From Acidobacteriaceae bacterium (GTDB lineage: Bacteria > Acidobacteriota > Terriglobia > Terriglobales > Acidobacteriaceae), in the NCBI GenBank assembly GCA_003156235.1, contig PMGP01000427.1, positions 12,505 through 17,791 of the forward strand: a stretch of DNA of 5,287 bases, in the 5' to 3' direction. Positions 1 to 5,287 of this stretch are shown here, in pieces (position 1 is the first letter of the stretch; each line of letters begins with the position of its first letter). A model generated the notes under the pieces. The model saw nothing but the letters and a program-made list of their open reading frames with translations. It was not told the origin of the DNA and searched no databases. The position numbers and the translations under genes are program-made.

Positions 1-1103
1 GTGTTGGTCATGCGCGGCATGGGGATGGACTGATAGCTCTCGCGGCGGCCGGAGCCCGTGCTGGCAATATTCATCAGCCGGGCGGAGAGCTTGTCGCTGA
101 GGTAGCCGCGGAGAATGCCGCCTTCGATGAGCACCGTCTCCTGCGTCGCCGTGCCCTCGTCGTCCACGTTGAGCGAGCCGCGGCGTCCTGCGATGGTGCC
201 GTTGTCCACCACGGTGACCTTGGAACTGGCGACCTGCTGGCCGATCAGACCGGCGAAGGCCGAGGTCTTCTTGCGGTTGAAGTCGGCTTCGAGGCCGTGG
301 CCGACGGCTTCGTGGAGCAGGATCCCCGGCCAGCCGGGGCCGAGGACCACCTCCATCTCGCCGGCTGGAGCGGGAACTGCGCCGAGCTGGAGAATCGCTC
401 CGCGCGCGGCTTCGCGGGCCAGGTGCTCCGGGCTTTTGGAGCCTACAAACTGCTCCACCCCAGCGCGCCCGCCACCGCCTGCCGAGCCCTTAGTGGTGGT
501 TTCGCCGTCCTTGGCGATGACGAAGACGTTGAGCCGACAAAGCGGCTGGGTGTCGCTGGCGAAGGCGCCGTCAGAGGCGGCAATCAGAATCCGCCGCAGC
601 TCTTCGGAGTAACTGGCGCGGACCTGCACGATGCGCGAATCATAACTTCGAGCGGCGCGGTCGGCGCGCAGAATCAGCTCCAGTCGCGCGGCCAAATCCA
701 GATCGTAGCCGCCCAGCGGAACTGGGTAAAGGTCGGCGGCAGAGGGCTCGGTGAAGCCCTGAATGGGCTGTGTGGCCGGCCCGGAGGCGATCAGCGCGGC
801 GGTGCGGGCGGCGTGCAGCAGGCGGTCGGGGTTGAGGTTGTCGGTGTAGGCGTAGCCGGTGCGCTCGCCGCTGAGCACGCGGATTCCGCAACCGGCACTG
901 ACGCCCTGAGAGGCGGATTTCACAATCTGCTCGTCCACGCCCAGCGCGGTGGCCGAGACCGACTCGAAGTAGAGGTCAGCGTAGTCGCCGCCAGCCGAGA
1001 GAGCCTCGCCCAGGCAGCGCTCCAGCAGCCGTTCGGTGATTCCGAATTTCTGAAAAAAATACTGCTTGTGGCTCGGAGGCGGGGAAGTAGCCGGAATACT
1101 CAT
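1..1103 (-). CDS. tldD: TldD metalloprotease (C-terminal end beyond window)
   Basis: Reads from ATG at 1103-1101 leftwards and runs off the window at position 1, giving about 367 of the roughly 480 residues usual for TldD. TldD pairs with TldE/PmbA as a cytoplasmic zinc protease that degrades unfolded peptides; in enterobacteria it also matures microcin B17 and degrades the CcdA antitoxin. Visible hallmarks are the zinc-binding HEAVGHGLEAD segment (H264, E265, H268; bases 314 down to about 282), preceded by GPGWPGILL. A glycine-rich KGSAGGGGR stretch lies earlier, and RRGSLNVDDEGT and GSGRRESY...PMPRMTN follow. Position and wording closely match E. coli TldD, whose motif begins at H262. The distal cysteine ligand region lies outside the window. 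The chosen start gives an N terminus (MSIPATSPPPS) of family length; no strong Shine-Dalgarno is seen. The pmbA partner is not in view. It is transcribed divergently from the His-rich peptide gene. Confidence 0.96.
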   Translation of the reverse strand, partial: MSIPATSPPPSHKQYFFQKFGITERLLERCLGEALSAGGDYADLYFESVSATALGVDEQIVKSASQGVSAGCGIRVLSGERTGYAYTDNLNPDRLLHAARTAALIASGPATQPIQGFTEPSAADLYPVPLGGYDLDLAARLELILRADRAARSYDSRIVQVRASYSEELRRILIAASDGAFASDTQPLCRLNVFVIAKDGETTTKGSAGGGGRAGVEQFVGSKSPEHLAREAARGAILQLGAVPAPAGEMEVVLGPGWPGILLHEAVGHGLEADFNRKKTSAFAGLIGQQVASSKVTVVDNGTIAGRRGSLNVDDEGTATQETVLIEGGILRGYLSDKLSARLMNIASTGSGRRESYQSIPMPRMTN

Positions 1104-1223
1104 CGTATCTCTGAGTTTACCGCGCCATCGTCCGGGCAGATCGACCGGGGCCACCGTTCCTCTCTTGATGCCTGCTGCCTCCGGAGTCTACCACCAGCGA
1201 CGCGCACGTGTTACATTTTTGGC
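1104..1223. promoter_or_regulatory. divergent intergenic region (tldD / His-rich peptide)
   Basis: This 120-bp spacer separates the start of tldD (leftward) from the start of the His-rich peptide gene (rightward), so promoters for both should lie here. I see no convincing -35/-10 pair for either. A CACGTG palindrome sits at 1206-1211, directly followed by TTACATTTTT just upstream of the peptide start; this could hold a -10 element or operator, but that is a guess. No obvious purine-rich ribosome binding site precedes ATG 1224. Confidence 0.35.
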
Positions 1224-1349
1224 ATGAAGAAATTTCTAGCCGCCGTACTGCTTTTGATGGTGTTTGCCAGCCCTGCGTTCGCCGCCCATAAGCATCATTA
1301 CAACCACCACTTCGATCACCACCATCACCACCATTCCCATCACGCTTAG
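1224..1349 (+). CDS. small secreted histidine-rich peptide (41 aa)
   Basis: A complete 41-codon gene. Residues 1-20 form a textbook Sec signal peptide: KK after Met, a hydrophobic core LAAVLLLMVFA, and an SPAFA-type signal peptidase I site, with predicted cleavage before A21. The mature product would be 21 residues, 13 of them histidine (22, 24, 25, 28, 29, 32-37, 39, 40), including a run of six, with only K23, D31 and a few polar or aromatic residues between. This composition points to binding of Zn, Ni, Cu or Co outside the cytoplasm, as storage, buffering or delivery; that is inference from composition. The longer open frame upstream (from 297) is antisense to tldD and is not part of the gene, because the signal peptide fixes the start at 1224. 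I do not recognise a named family. The signal peptide makes a chance reading frame unlikely. Confidence 0.75.
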   Translation: MKKFLAAVLLLMVFASPAFAAHKHHYNHHFDHHHHHHSHHA

Positions 1350-1390
1350 GGAAGCTCCGATTAAGTCTTTATTGCGAGTCAGCATTCCCT

Positions 1391-1500
1391 CAGGGGCTAA
1401 AGCCCTGCTTTGTTATGAATCATTTACGGCACGACTGAAGTCGTGCCCTTTCAAAACAATGTGTTTTTCCGCAAGCTGTGAAGTCGTGCCCTATCAAAAC
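1391..1500. repeat. palindromic intergenic repeat element (acidobacterial type)
   Basis: The 268-bp gap between the His-rich peptide and the DinB-like gene holds a compound repeat. At 1394-1405 a short inverted repeat (GGGCT-aa-AGCCC) is followed at 1428-1447 by a perfect palindrome (GGCACGACT-ga-AGTCGTGCC). The right half plus its flank (1436-1457) recurs at 1479-1500 with one mismatch in 22 bases, so the element is bounded by a direct repeat 43 bp apart. I associate this GGCACGACT/AGTCGTGCC element with dispersed REP-like repeats in Acidobacteriota genomes; this is recall, not a search. A further weak hairpin (GCGGCT-cgaa-AGCTGC) occurs at 1534-1549. The rest of the gap shows nothing I can identify. 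Confidence 0.7.
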
Positions 1501-1617
1501 ATCGACTTAATCAGCGGTTCCTTAGAGCGGCTTGCGGCTCGAAAGCTGCACGGCCGCCGGAGCCGGGTTGCTCTGCGCGGCTTCATTTTACTGAGCAGAT
1601 GGGATAAAGTTAGTGCC

Positions 1618-2148
1618 ATGACAGAACAGGACGACCTCCGCTATCCGATTGGCCGCTTCACCCCTCCGGCCAGCAGCCTGTCCGGCATCCGCGCGGCGTA
1701 CATACAGACGTTGCGGCAACTGCCCGCGAATTTGAGGGCCGCCGTCGCCGGATTGAATGATGACCAACTCAACACGCCCTACCGCGAAGACGGCTGGACG
1801 GTGCGCCAGGTGGTGCATCACATTGCCGACAGCCACATTAACGCATATGTCCGCACTAAGCTGGCGCTGACCGAGGATTGGCCTACCATCAAGCCCTACG
1901 ACGAGGCCGCCTGGGCCAAACTGCCCGACAGCCGCCTGCCTATCGACGGCTCATTGGCGCTGATCGAGGCGCTGCATGGCTGCTGGGTGGCGCTGCTGGA
2001 AGCGATGACCGACGACGACTTCCGCAAGGGGTACAACCACCCGGAGCGTGGCCGCGTCAACCTGGCCACGGCGCTGGCCATGTACGCCTGGCACTCGCGC
2101 CATCACACCGCGCACATCACCAGCCTGCGCGCGCGCATGGGTTGGTAG
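1618..2148 (+). CDS. DinB/YfiT-like putative metal-dependent protein
   Basis: A 176-residue protein of the DinB-like four-helix-bundle superfamily, closest in pattern to Bacillus YfiT/BstA-type proteins, some of which are thiol S-transferases and others unassigned metal-dependent hydrolases. Evidence is the helix containing GWTVRQVVHHIADSH (59-73), the following YVRTKLALTEDWPTIKPYDEAAWAKLPDS (77-105), and the C-terminal WHSRHHTAHI (158-167). The expected three-histidine metal site would use H67 or H68 with H159 and H163. No signal peptide is seen, so it should be cytoplasmic. The frame is open upstream to 1264 through repeat DNA, but ATG 1618 is the start that gives a family-sized protein; no strong Shine-Dalgarno is visible. 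The nuclease-like gene begins 6 nt after its stop, so the two are probably co-transcribed and translationally coupled. The thiol cofactor and substrate cannot be inferred. Confidence 0.88.
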   Translation: MTEQDDLRYPIGRFTPPASSLSGIRAAYIQTLRQLPANLRAAVAGLNDDQLNTPYREDGWTVRQVVHHIADSHINAYVRTKLALTEDWPTIKPYDEAAWAKLPDSRLPIDGSLALIEALHGCWVALLEAMTDDDFRKGYNHPERGRVNLATALAMYAWHSRHHTAHITSLRARMGW

Positions 2149-2154
2149 AAGCGC

Positions 2155-3843
2155 ATGGCCGCCGGCGCTCCACCCCAGCGACGAAGACCTGTCGCTGGGG
2201 ACCCCGGCGCTCCACCCCAGCGACGAAGACCTGTCGCTGGGGACCCCGGCGCTGAGGCTGCGTCTCCCCAACGGCTTACCCAAGCCATCGAAGCCTACCT
2301 CGCCGACCACCCCGCAGCCGCGGTGCTGGAGGATGGCCGTGTGCTCTTCGACATGCGCAGCGCCCACTACGCGGTGAGCGAGCAGCATGGCCGCTGCCTG
2401 CTGCAACTGTGGAGCGAGGAGCGCAACCTGATGCGTACCATCGTCGAAGTGCAGGAGCGCGCGCAATGCCTGCGCCTTTCCACTCGCCGCATGGGCGCGG
2501 CCAAGCCGCAGACTCTGGAGATGGTTCCCACCAGCGACCGCCGCACGCCCACCGCGCGCGAGGCCGCCCGGCGCAACTATCAGCGGCTGCTGGAGAGGGT
2601 GCTGACCCGCCAATTCATCGGTTCCAAGGTGGACGGCCTTCGTTCGGCGATGGATCTGGAGCACAGCTTTGGTCCCTCCTATGTGCGCGGACGGCTGCTG
2701 AAGGGAACTGCGGCCGAGGCGGTAATCGGCGTCAGCGAGGCGGAGTCGGGAGCCATCGTGGACGGCGTTCTGACCCTGGGAATTCTCTGGCTAGACCATT
2801 GCCGCCAGCACGGCGACGGGCGTCGGCACTTTGGCGGGCTGAAGGTCATTGTTCCGCCCGGAGCGTGGCGAACCACTGCTGAAAGAATGGCCTGGCTGAA
2901 CCACGCTGCCGCCGATTTTCAGCTTTTCACCCTCGACGAGCGCAGCGAAGAGCTAACAGAAGTAGATTTTCGCGACACCGGCAACCTGGACTCGCGGCTG
3001 GTGCACGCTTTTTCTTTTGAAGCCGCCATCGAGCGAGCACAAGACGGAATTGCCCGCCTGCTCTCTCTAGTCCCGCCAGCGGCCAGAGAGCGCGTCGAGA
3101 TTCGCCCCAACTCGGCTACTGAAGTCGGCCTGATGCTGCATGGCCTGGAATTTGCGCGGGTGCGCCATGGCTTTGCCGCCAATACATTCGCTCGCGAAAA
3201 CGAGATCAGCTTTGGCGCGGGAGCCAACGAGACGCCGCTCACGGAAGAAAACGAGCCGCTCTGCCGCGATCTGTTTTCGCGGCTGTTTTTAAGCCGCCAC
3301 GGCGACGGCGCGCACACCGACCCGCTCTTCCGCCTGCAACCGGAGCGTTGGCTGGAGGCTCGCCTGCGCGCTGAAATCACCGAACTGCTGCCCGGCCTGC
3401 GCGGCGACATGCTTTACTCGCAGGTGCCCGCGCTTTCCGCCGGCGACCGGGGCCTGCTGGACCTGCTCACGCTGGACCGCAACGGACGGTTGACGGTGAT
3501 TGAGCTGAAGGCCGACGAGGATCTGCACCTGCCCTTGCAGGCGCTGGACTACTGGATTCGCGTGCGCGCGCTTAACAACGACCGGCAACCGGCGGCAGGC
3601 AACGAGGGCGGCAGGCCGCTGACGGCCTTCGAGCGCCAGGGCTACTTCGCCGGCGCAGAAGTCTCGCCGCTTGCCCCGCGCCTGTTGCTGGCTGGACCGG
3701 CCTTGCGCATCCATCCCGCCAACGAACCAGTACTGCGCTATTTCTCTCCGCAGGTGGAGTGGGAGCTGATCGCGCTCACCGAGCATTGGCGGCGAGAGCT
3801 GAAGGTGGTCTTCCGCAAACGCAGCGGGGACGCACGCAGTTAG
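2155..3843 (+). CDS. uncharacterised protein with C-terminal PD-(D/E)XK nuclease signature
   Basis: A 562-residue protein without signal peptide or membrane helix. Near the C terminus, about 400-500, is a PD-(D/E)XK pattern: D436 in GLLDLL, E450-L-K452 after a beta-strand-like LTVI, and Q462-ALD-Y466 giving the QxxxY motif known from RecB/AddB/Cas4-type nucleases. Metal-dependent DNA or RNA cleavage is therefore plausible but unproven. The rest matches no named domain I know: an N-terminal section (about 42-125, with VLFDMRSAHYAV at 63-74), a middle section (about 135-260, with LTLGILWLDH at 206-215 and GLKVIVPPG at 229-237), and a C-terminal tail with PRLLLAGPALRIHP and RYFSPQVEWE. ATG 2155 is the only ATG/GTG/TTG in frame upstream of the conserved-looking N-terminal section. 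The protein therefore apparently begins with two 14-residue Arg/Pro-rich copies encoded by palindromic repeats. It follows the DinB-like gene by 6 nt, so coupling is likely. Confidence 0.85.
   Translation: MAAGAPPQRRRPVAGDPGAPPQRRRPVAGDPGAEAASPQRLTQAIEAYLADHPAAAVLEDGRVLFDMRSAHYAVSEQHGRCLLQLWSEERNLMRTIVEVQERAQCLRLSTRRMGAAKPQTLEMVPTSDRRTPTAREAARRNYQRLLERVLTRQFIGSKVDGLRSAMDLEHSFGPSYVRGRLLKGTAAEAVIGVSEAESGAIVDGVLTLGILWLDHCRQHGDGRRHFGGLKVIVPPGAWRTTAERMAWLNHAAADFQLFTLDERSEELTEVDFRDTGNLDSRLVHAFSFEAAIERAQDGIARLLSLVPPAARERVEIRPNSATEVGLMLHGLEFARVRHGFAANTFARENEISFGAGANETPLTEENEPLCRDLFSRLFLSRHGDGAHTDPLFRLQPERWLEARLRAEITELLPGLRGDMLYSQVPALSAGDRGLLDLLTLDRNGRLTVIELKADEDLHLPLQALDYWIRVRALNNDRQPAAGNEGGRPLTAFERQGYFAGAEVSPLAPRLLLAGPALRIHPANEPVLRYFSPQVEWELIALTEHWRRELKVVFRKRSGDARS
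2164..2247 (+). repeat. two perfect 42-bp tandem palindromic repeats inside a CDS
   Basis: Unit 1 is 2164-2205 and unit 2 is 2206-2247, with no mismatch, followed by the first six bases of a third unit (2248-2253). Each unit contains an inverted repeat with a 10-bp stem (CCCCAGCGAC / GTCGCTGGGG) and an 8-base loop: 2173-2200 and 2215-2242. Because 42 bp is 14 codons, the copies keep frame and encode GAPPQRRRPVAGDP twice, right after the nuclease-like gene's start. The hairpin design is that of intergenic REP-like elements; I recall similar CCCCAGCGAC-type repeats from Acidobacteriota but could not search. In mRNA the hairpins would sit just past the start codon and could affect translation. 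Confidence 0.9.
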
Positions 3844-3881
3844 GGCTAAGACCGTGTGATTTAGTAATTGTGCCTGGACAA

Positions 3882-3946
3882 GCGCGGGCGTGGACGCCCG
3901 CGCTACAGCCGGCCAGGAGGCCGACGCTACATTAGGCTGGCGCTAC
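3882..3946. repeat. GC-rich hairpin repeat cluster
   Basis: This cluster lies 38 bp after the nuclease-like stop codon. A strong inverted repeat occupies 3882-3903 (GCGCGGGCG-tgga-CGCCCGCGC, 9-bp stem). A second occupies 3910-3923 (CGGCC-agga-GGCCG). The word CGCTAC recurs at 3901, 3925 and 3941, marking module ends. This resembles the dispersed 'GCGGGCGTGGACGCCCGC...CGCTAC' elements common between genes in Acidobacteriota (recall). No T-run follows the stems, so a standard Rho-independent terminator is not supported, although the hairpins may still protect or attenuate the upstream mRNA. Confidence 0.7.
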
Positions 3947-4122
3947 TTTTCTGCCATTACAAATTCAAGCGGTAACGGTACAGAGCATCTTTCCTGATTG
4001 CGTGAAGCGGTGAAGACTGCTCCCTGCGCATATCGCCTGTCCGACGGAGCAGTTTCTAGTTTCCAGGCGAAGGCGATCTGTGGTTCAATGTTATTGATTT
4101 CAACAACTGGGATTGCACGGGA
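3947..4122. other. intergenic stretch with no clear gene
   Basis: This stretch lies between the hairpin cluster and the membrane-protein gene and looks lower in GC than the flanking coding DNA to its left. It must contain the promoter of the 4138 gene, but I see no convincing -35/-10 pair. On the minus strand an 85-codon frame (4200-3943) covers it and overlaps the start of the 4138 gene. It has no ribosome binding site I can identify and no family I recognise, so I do not call it a gene; it may be a chance frame or a remnant. Confidence 0.4.
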
Positions 4123-4129
4123 AGAGGGG
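4123..4129 (+). promoter_or_regulatory. Shine-Dalgarno for the 4138 gene
   Basis: AGAGGGG lies 8 nt upstream of ATG 4138, a good purine-rich match and spacing. It is the clearest ribosome binding site in the window and supports 4138 as the true start. Confidence 0.7.
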
Positions 4130-4137
4130 ACAACTGA

Positions 4138-5287
4138 ATGAGGGACGCGAACATAGAAGATCCCGAGGGAAAGAACATTGATGAAGCAACGCAACTGCAT
4201 CTTAAGACTTATAAGATCATTGAACAGTCCCCGGAGAGCCTCGACGACAAGCCTCCGGCAGCCAGTCAGTACATTATTCCTGACGTGAATGCGGCGGCGA
4301 AGGCAGAACAGCCCGCCAGTGAACCTACTTATAAGATCATTGAACCGCCTCCGGAGAGCCTCGACGACAGTTCCACGACAACCGGTCTGTTCATTTACCC
4401 AGAGGTGAAAAAGGAGGCGAAGGCAGAACAGCCCGCCAGTGAACCTCCCACTCCCCAGCCGCCATCGCCTGAGTCGTTGACTGAACGGATGCGGAAGTTC
4501 GCGGAAAATCCAACAAAGTTTTATGCCGCGATTGGCGCGGGCATTGGAGTTCTGCTTTTAGTCATCTTCGCCGCCGTCAACCTGCGTCCGGGCGGCCCGG
4601 AGGGACGGTACGATCTGGGGCCGGTCAGCTCCAGCGCGACGGGATTGAAGGGCCATCTGTACATCAAGTGGGAGAAGACGCTGCATTATCGCCTTACATT
4701 AGAAACCAGCGATCCAGATCAGCAGGCGGGCTTTGCGCTCGCGGTCATCAATCCGCCGCGTCCCCTCTCCGTCGAAATCCAACTGCAGGACAACCAGGGT
4801 TTTGTCTTATGCTCCAGGGAGATTGTGTTGAAGTACGATAACGAGCCACCGGGAACGGACAATTCTGCGCAATTGGAGGCTCAGGAGCTGAAGAGAGAGC
4901 AAGGCAAGGATATCTTCCAGAATCAGATCGCTGCGAAGGGGCAAGTTGTCGCCCTCAACGCGCAAGGCGAGATTCCCTGCTCGGCAAAAGCCTATGAGAA
5001 CACGGCTCAATGGAGTTTTACGACCAACTTTCCCTCTCTCGCCGAACAGGATGAAGCTCTAAAACGCCCGCAGGAGATGCTGGCCAACGCGGCTCAAAAA
5101 GCTGCCGCTAAGAGGGCGGCGGCCAAGGCCGCGGAAAAGCTATTGCCGTTCTCCATCGAAGGCGACGATGCGATTGTCGAGTTTGACGTCAACCGCGGAG
5201 TGATCGAAACCAGCGGAAGGAAGACCTTCTTCTTAGACAAGACAAGCATGGGAAGAGCGGACCCGGTATGGCAGGAGTACCCTGTCA
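4138..5287 (+). CDS. single-pass membrane protein with duplicated N-terminal module (3' end beyond window)
   Basis: The frame is open from ATG 4138 to the right edge: 383 codons seen and no stop. Layout: residues 1-23 charged; 24-63 and 64-103 two copies of a 40-residue module, 25 of 40 positions identical; 104-127 Pro-rich then basic (ERMRKF); 128-149 a hydrophobic transmembrane helix (FYAAIGAGIGVLLLVIFAAV); then a large soluble domain. Basic residues before the helix suggest N-in topology, placing the modules in the cytoplasm and the C-terminal part in the periplasm. That part starts with a beta-rich looking section (GHLYIKWEKTLHYRLTLE, GFALAVINPPRPLSVEIQL), has two cysteines (C225, C281) that could form a disulfide, and carries a Lys/Ala-rich helical stretch at about 305-336. 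I do not recognise the family; it resembles acidobacterial hypothetical proteins. No enzymatic motif is visible. Confidence 0.88.
   Translation, partial: MRDANIEDPEGKNIDEATQLHLKTYKIIEQSPESLDDKPPAASQYIIPDVNAAAKAEQPASEPTYKIIEPPPESLDDSSTTTGLFIYPEVKKEAKAEQPASEPPTPQPPSPESLTERMRKFAENPTKFYAAIGAGIGVLLLVIFAAVNLRPGGPEGRYDLGPVSSSATGLKGHLYIKWEKTLHYRLTLETSDPDQQAGFALAVINPPRPLSVEIQLQDNQGFVLCSREIVLKYDNEPPGTDNSAQLEAQELKREQGKDIFQNQIAAKGQVVALNAQGEIPCSAKAYENTAQWSFTTNFPSLAEQDEALKRPQEMLANAAQKAAAKRAAAKAAEKLLPFSIEGDDAIVEFDVNRGVIETSGRKTFFLDKTSMGRADPVWQEYPV
4207..4446 (+). repeat. two 120-bp tandem repeats encoding a 40-residue module
   Basis: Unit 1 is 4207-4326 and unit 2 is 4327-4446, both starting with codons for TYKIIE and ending with AKAEQPASEP. 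The first 19 bases and the last 30 bases are identical between units, as is a 19-base block encoding PESLDD. By contrast, the central 45 or so bases differ at most positions and change the amino acids (for example ...QYIIPDV... versus ...LFIYPEV...). A PESL at residues 111-114 in the following Pro-rich stretch may be the remains of a third copy. Confidence 0.9.

Noticed and set aside
115..612. Plus-strand open frame opposite tldD
   Set aside because: Shadow of the GC-rich tldD coding strand; composition rich in Ser/Pro/Arg and no recognisable motif.
297..1349. Long plus-strand frame (350 codons) ending in the His-rich peptide
   Set aside because: Most of it is antisense to tldD, which has clear family motifs on the minus strand; only the last 41 codons, with their own start and signal peptide, are credible.
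1264..1617. Upstream extension of the DinB-like frame
   Set aside because: It runs through the His-rich peptide gene in another frame and through palindromic repeat DNA; the DinB-like family length is reached from ATG 1618.
2164..2247. Possible CRISPR repeats
   Set aside because: The two 42-bp copies are directly abutting with no spacers and are internally palindromic; they are a tandem REP-like repeat.
1951..2664. Minus-strand frame of 237 codons across the DinB-like/nuclease-like junction
   Set aside because: It is antisense to two genes with recognisable motifs and is kept open by GC bias and the 42-bp repeats.
3289..3786. Minus-strand frame of 165 codons inside the nuclease-like gene
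   Set aside because: It is antisense to the PD-(D/E)XK region, whose motif order and spacing support the plus strand.
3882..3903. Rho-independent terminator after the nuclease-like gene
   Set aside because: The stem is strong but is followed by TACAGCC rather than a T-run; it fits the dispersed repeat cluster better.
4807..5010. Minus-strand frame of 67 codons inside the membrane-protein gene
   Set aside because: The plus-strand frame is continuous from 4138 with a good ribosome binding site and a transmembrane helix; the minus frame shows no motif.

Overview
The window looks like chromosomal DNA of an Acidobacteriota member (Terriglobia-like). This is inferred from a GC-rich coding style, from palindromic intergenic repeats of a kind I associate with that phylum, and from proteins that look like acidobacterial conserved hypotheticals. 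No rRNA, tRNA, transposase, CRISPR array or phage gene is visible.

Left part (1-1103, minus strand): the N-terminal three quarters of a TldD metalloprotease gene, cut by the left edge, with its HExxxH zinc motif intact. A 120-bp spacer separates it from a divergent plus-strand gene of only 41 codons (1224-1349). That gene encodes a signal peptide followed by a 21-residue mature peptide containing 13 histidines, a likely exported metal-binding peptide. The following 268-bp gap contains an acidobacterial-type palindromic repeat element.

Centre (1618-3843, plus strand): a two-gene unit with a 6-nt gap. The first gene encodes a DinB/YfiT-like four-helix-bundle metal protein. The second encodes a 562-residue uncharacterised protein with a PD-(D/E)XK nuclease signature (D436, E450-x-K452, Q462xxxY466) near its C terminus. 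Immediately after the second gene's start codon lie two perfect 42-bp palindromic repeats. They are in frame, so they add two 14-residue Arg/Pro-rich peptide copies to the protein.

Right part (3844-5287): a 294-bp gap opening with further GC-rich hairpin repeats, then a plus-strand gene (4138 onward, open at the right edge). It encodes a single-pass membrane protein with a duplicated 40-residue module in the presumed cytoplasmic N-terminal region, a transmembrane helix, and a large presumed periplasmic domain of unknown function. This gene and its upstream gap look less GC-rich than the centre.

Nothing here amounts to a demonstrated new system. The best leads are the His-rich secreted peptide, the DinB-like/nuclease pair with translated palindromic repeats, and the two-copy cassette in the membrane protein.
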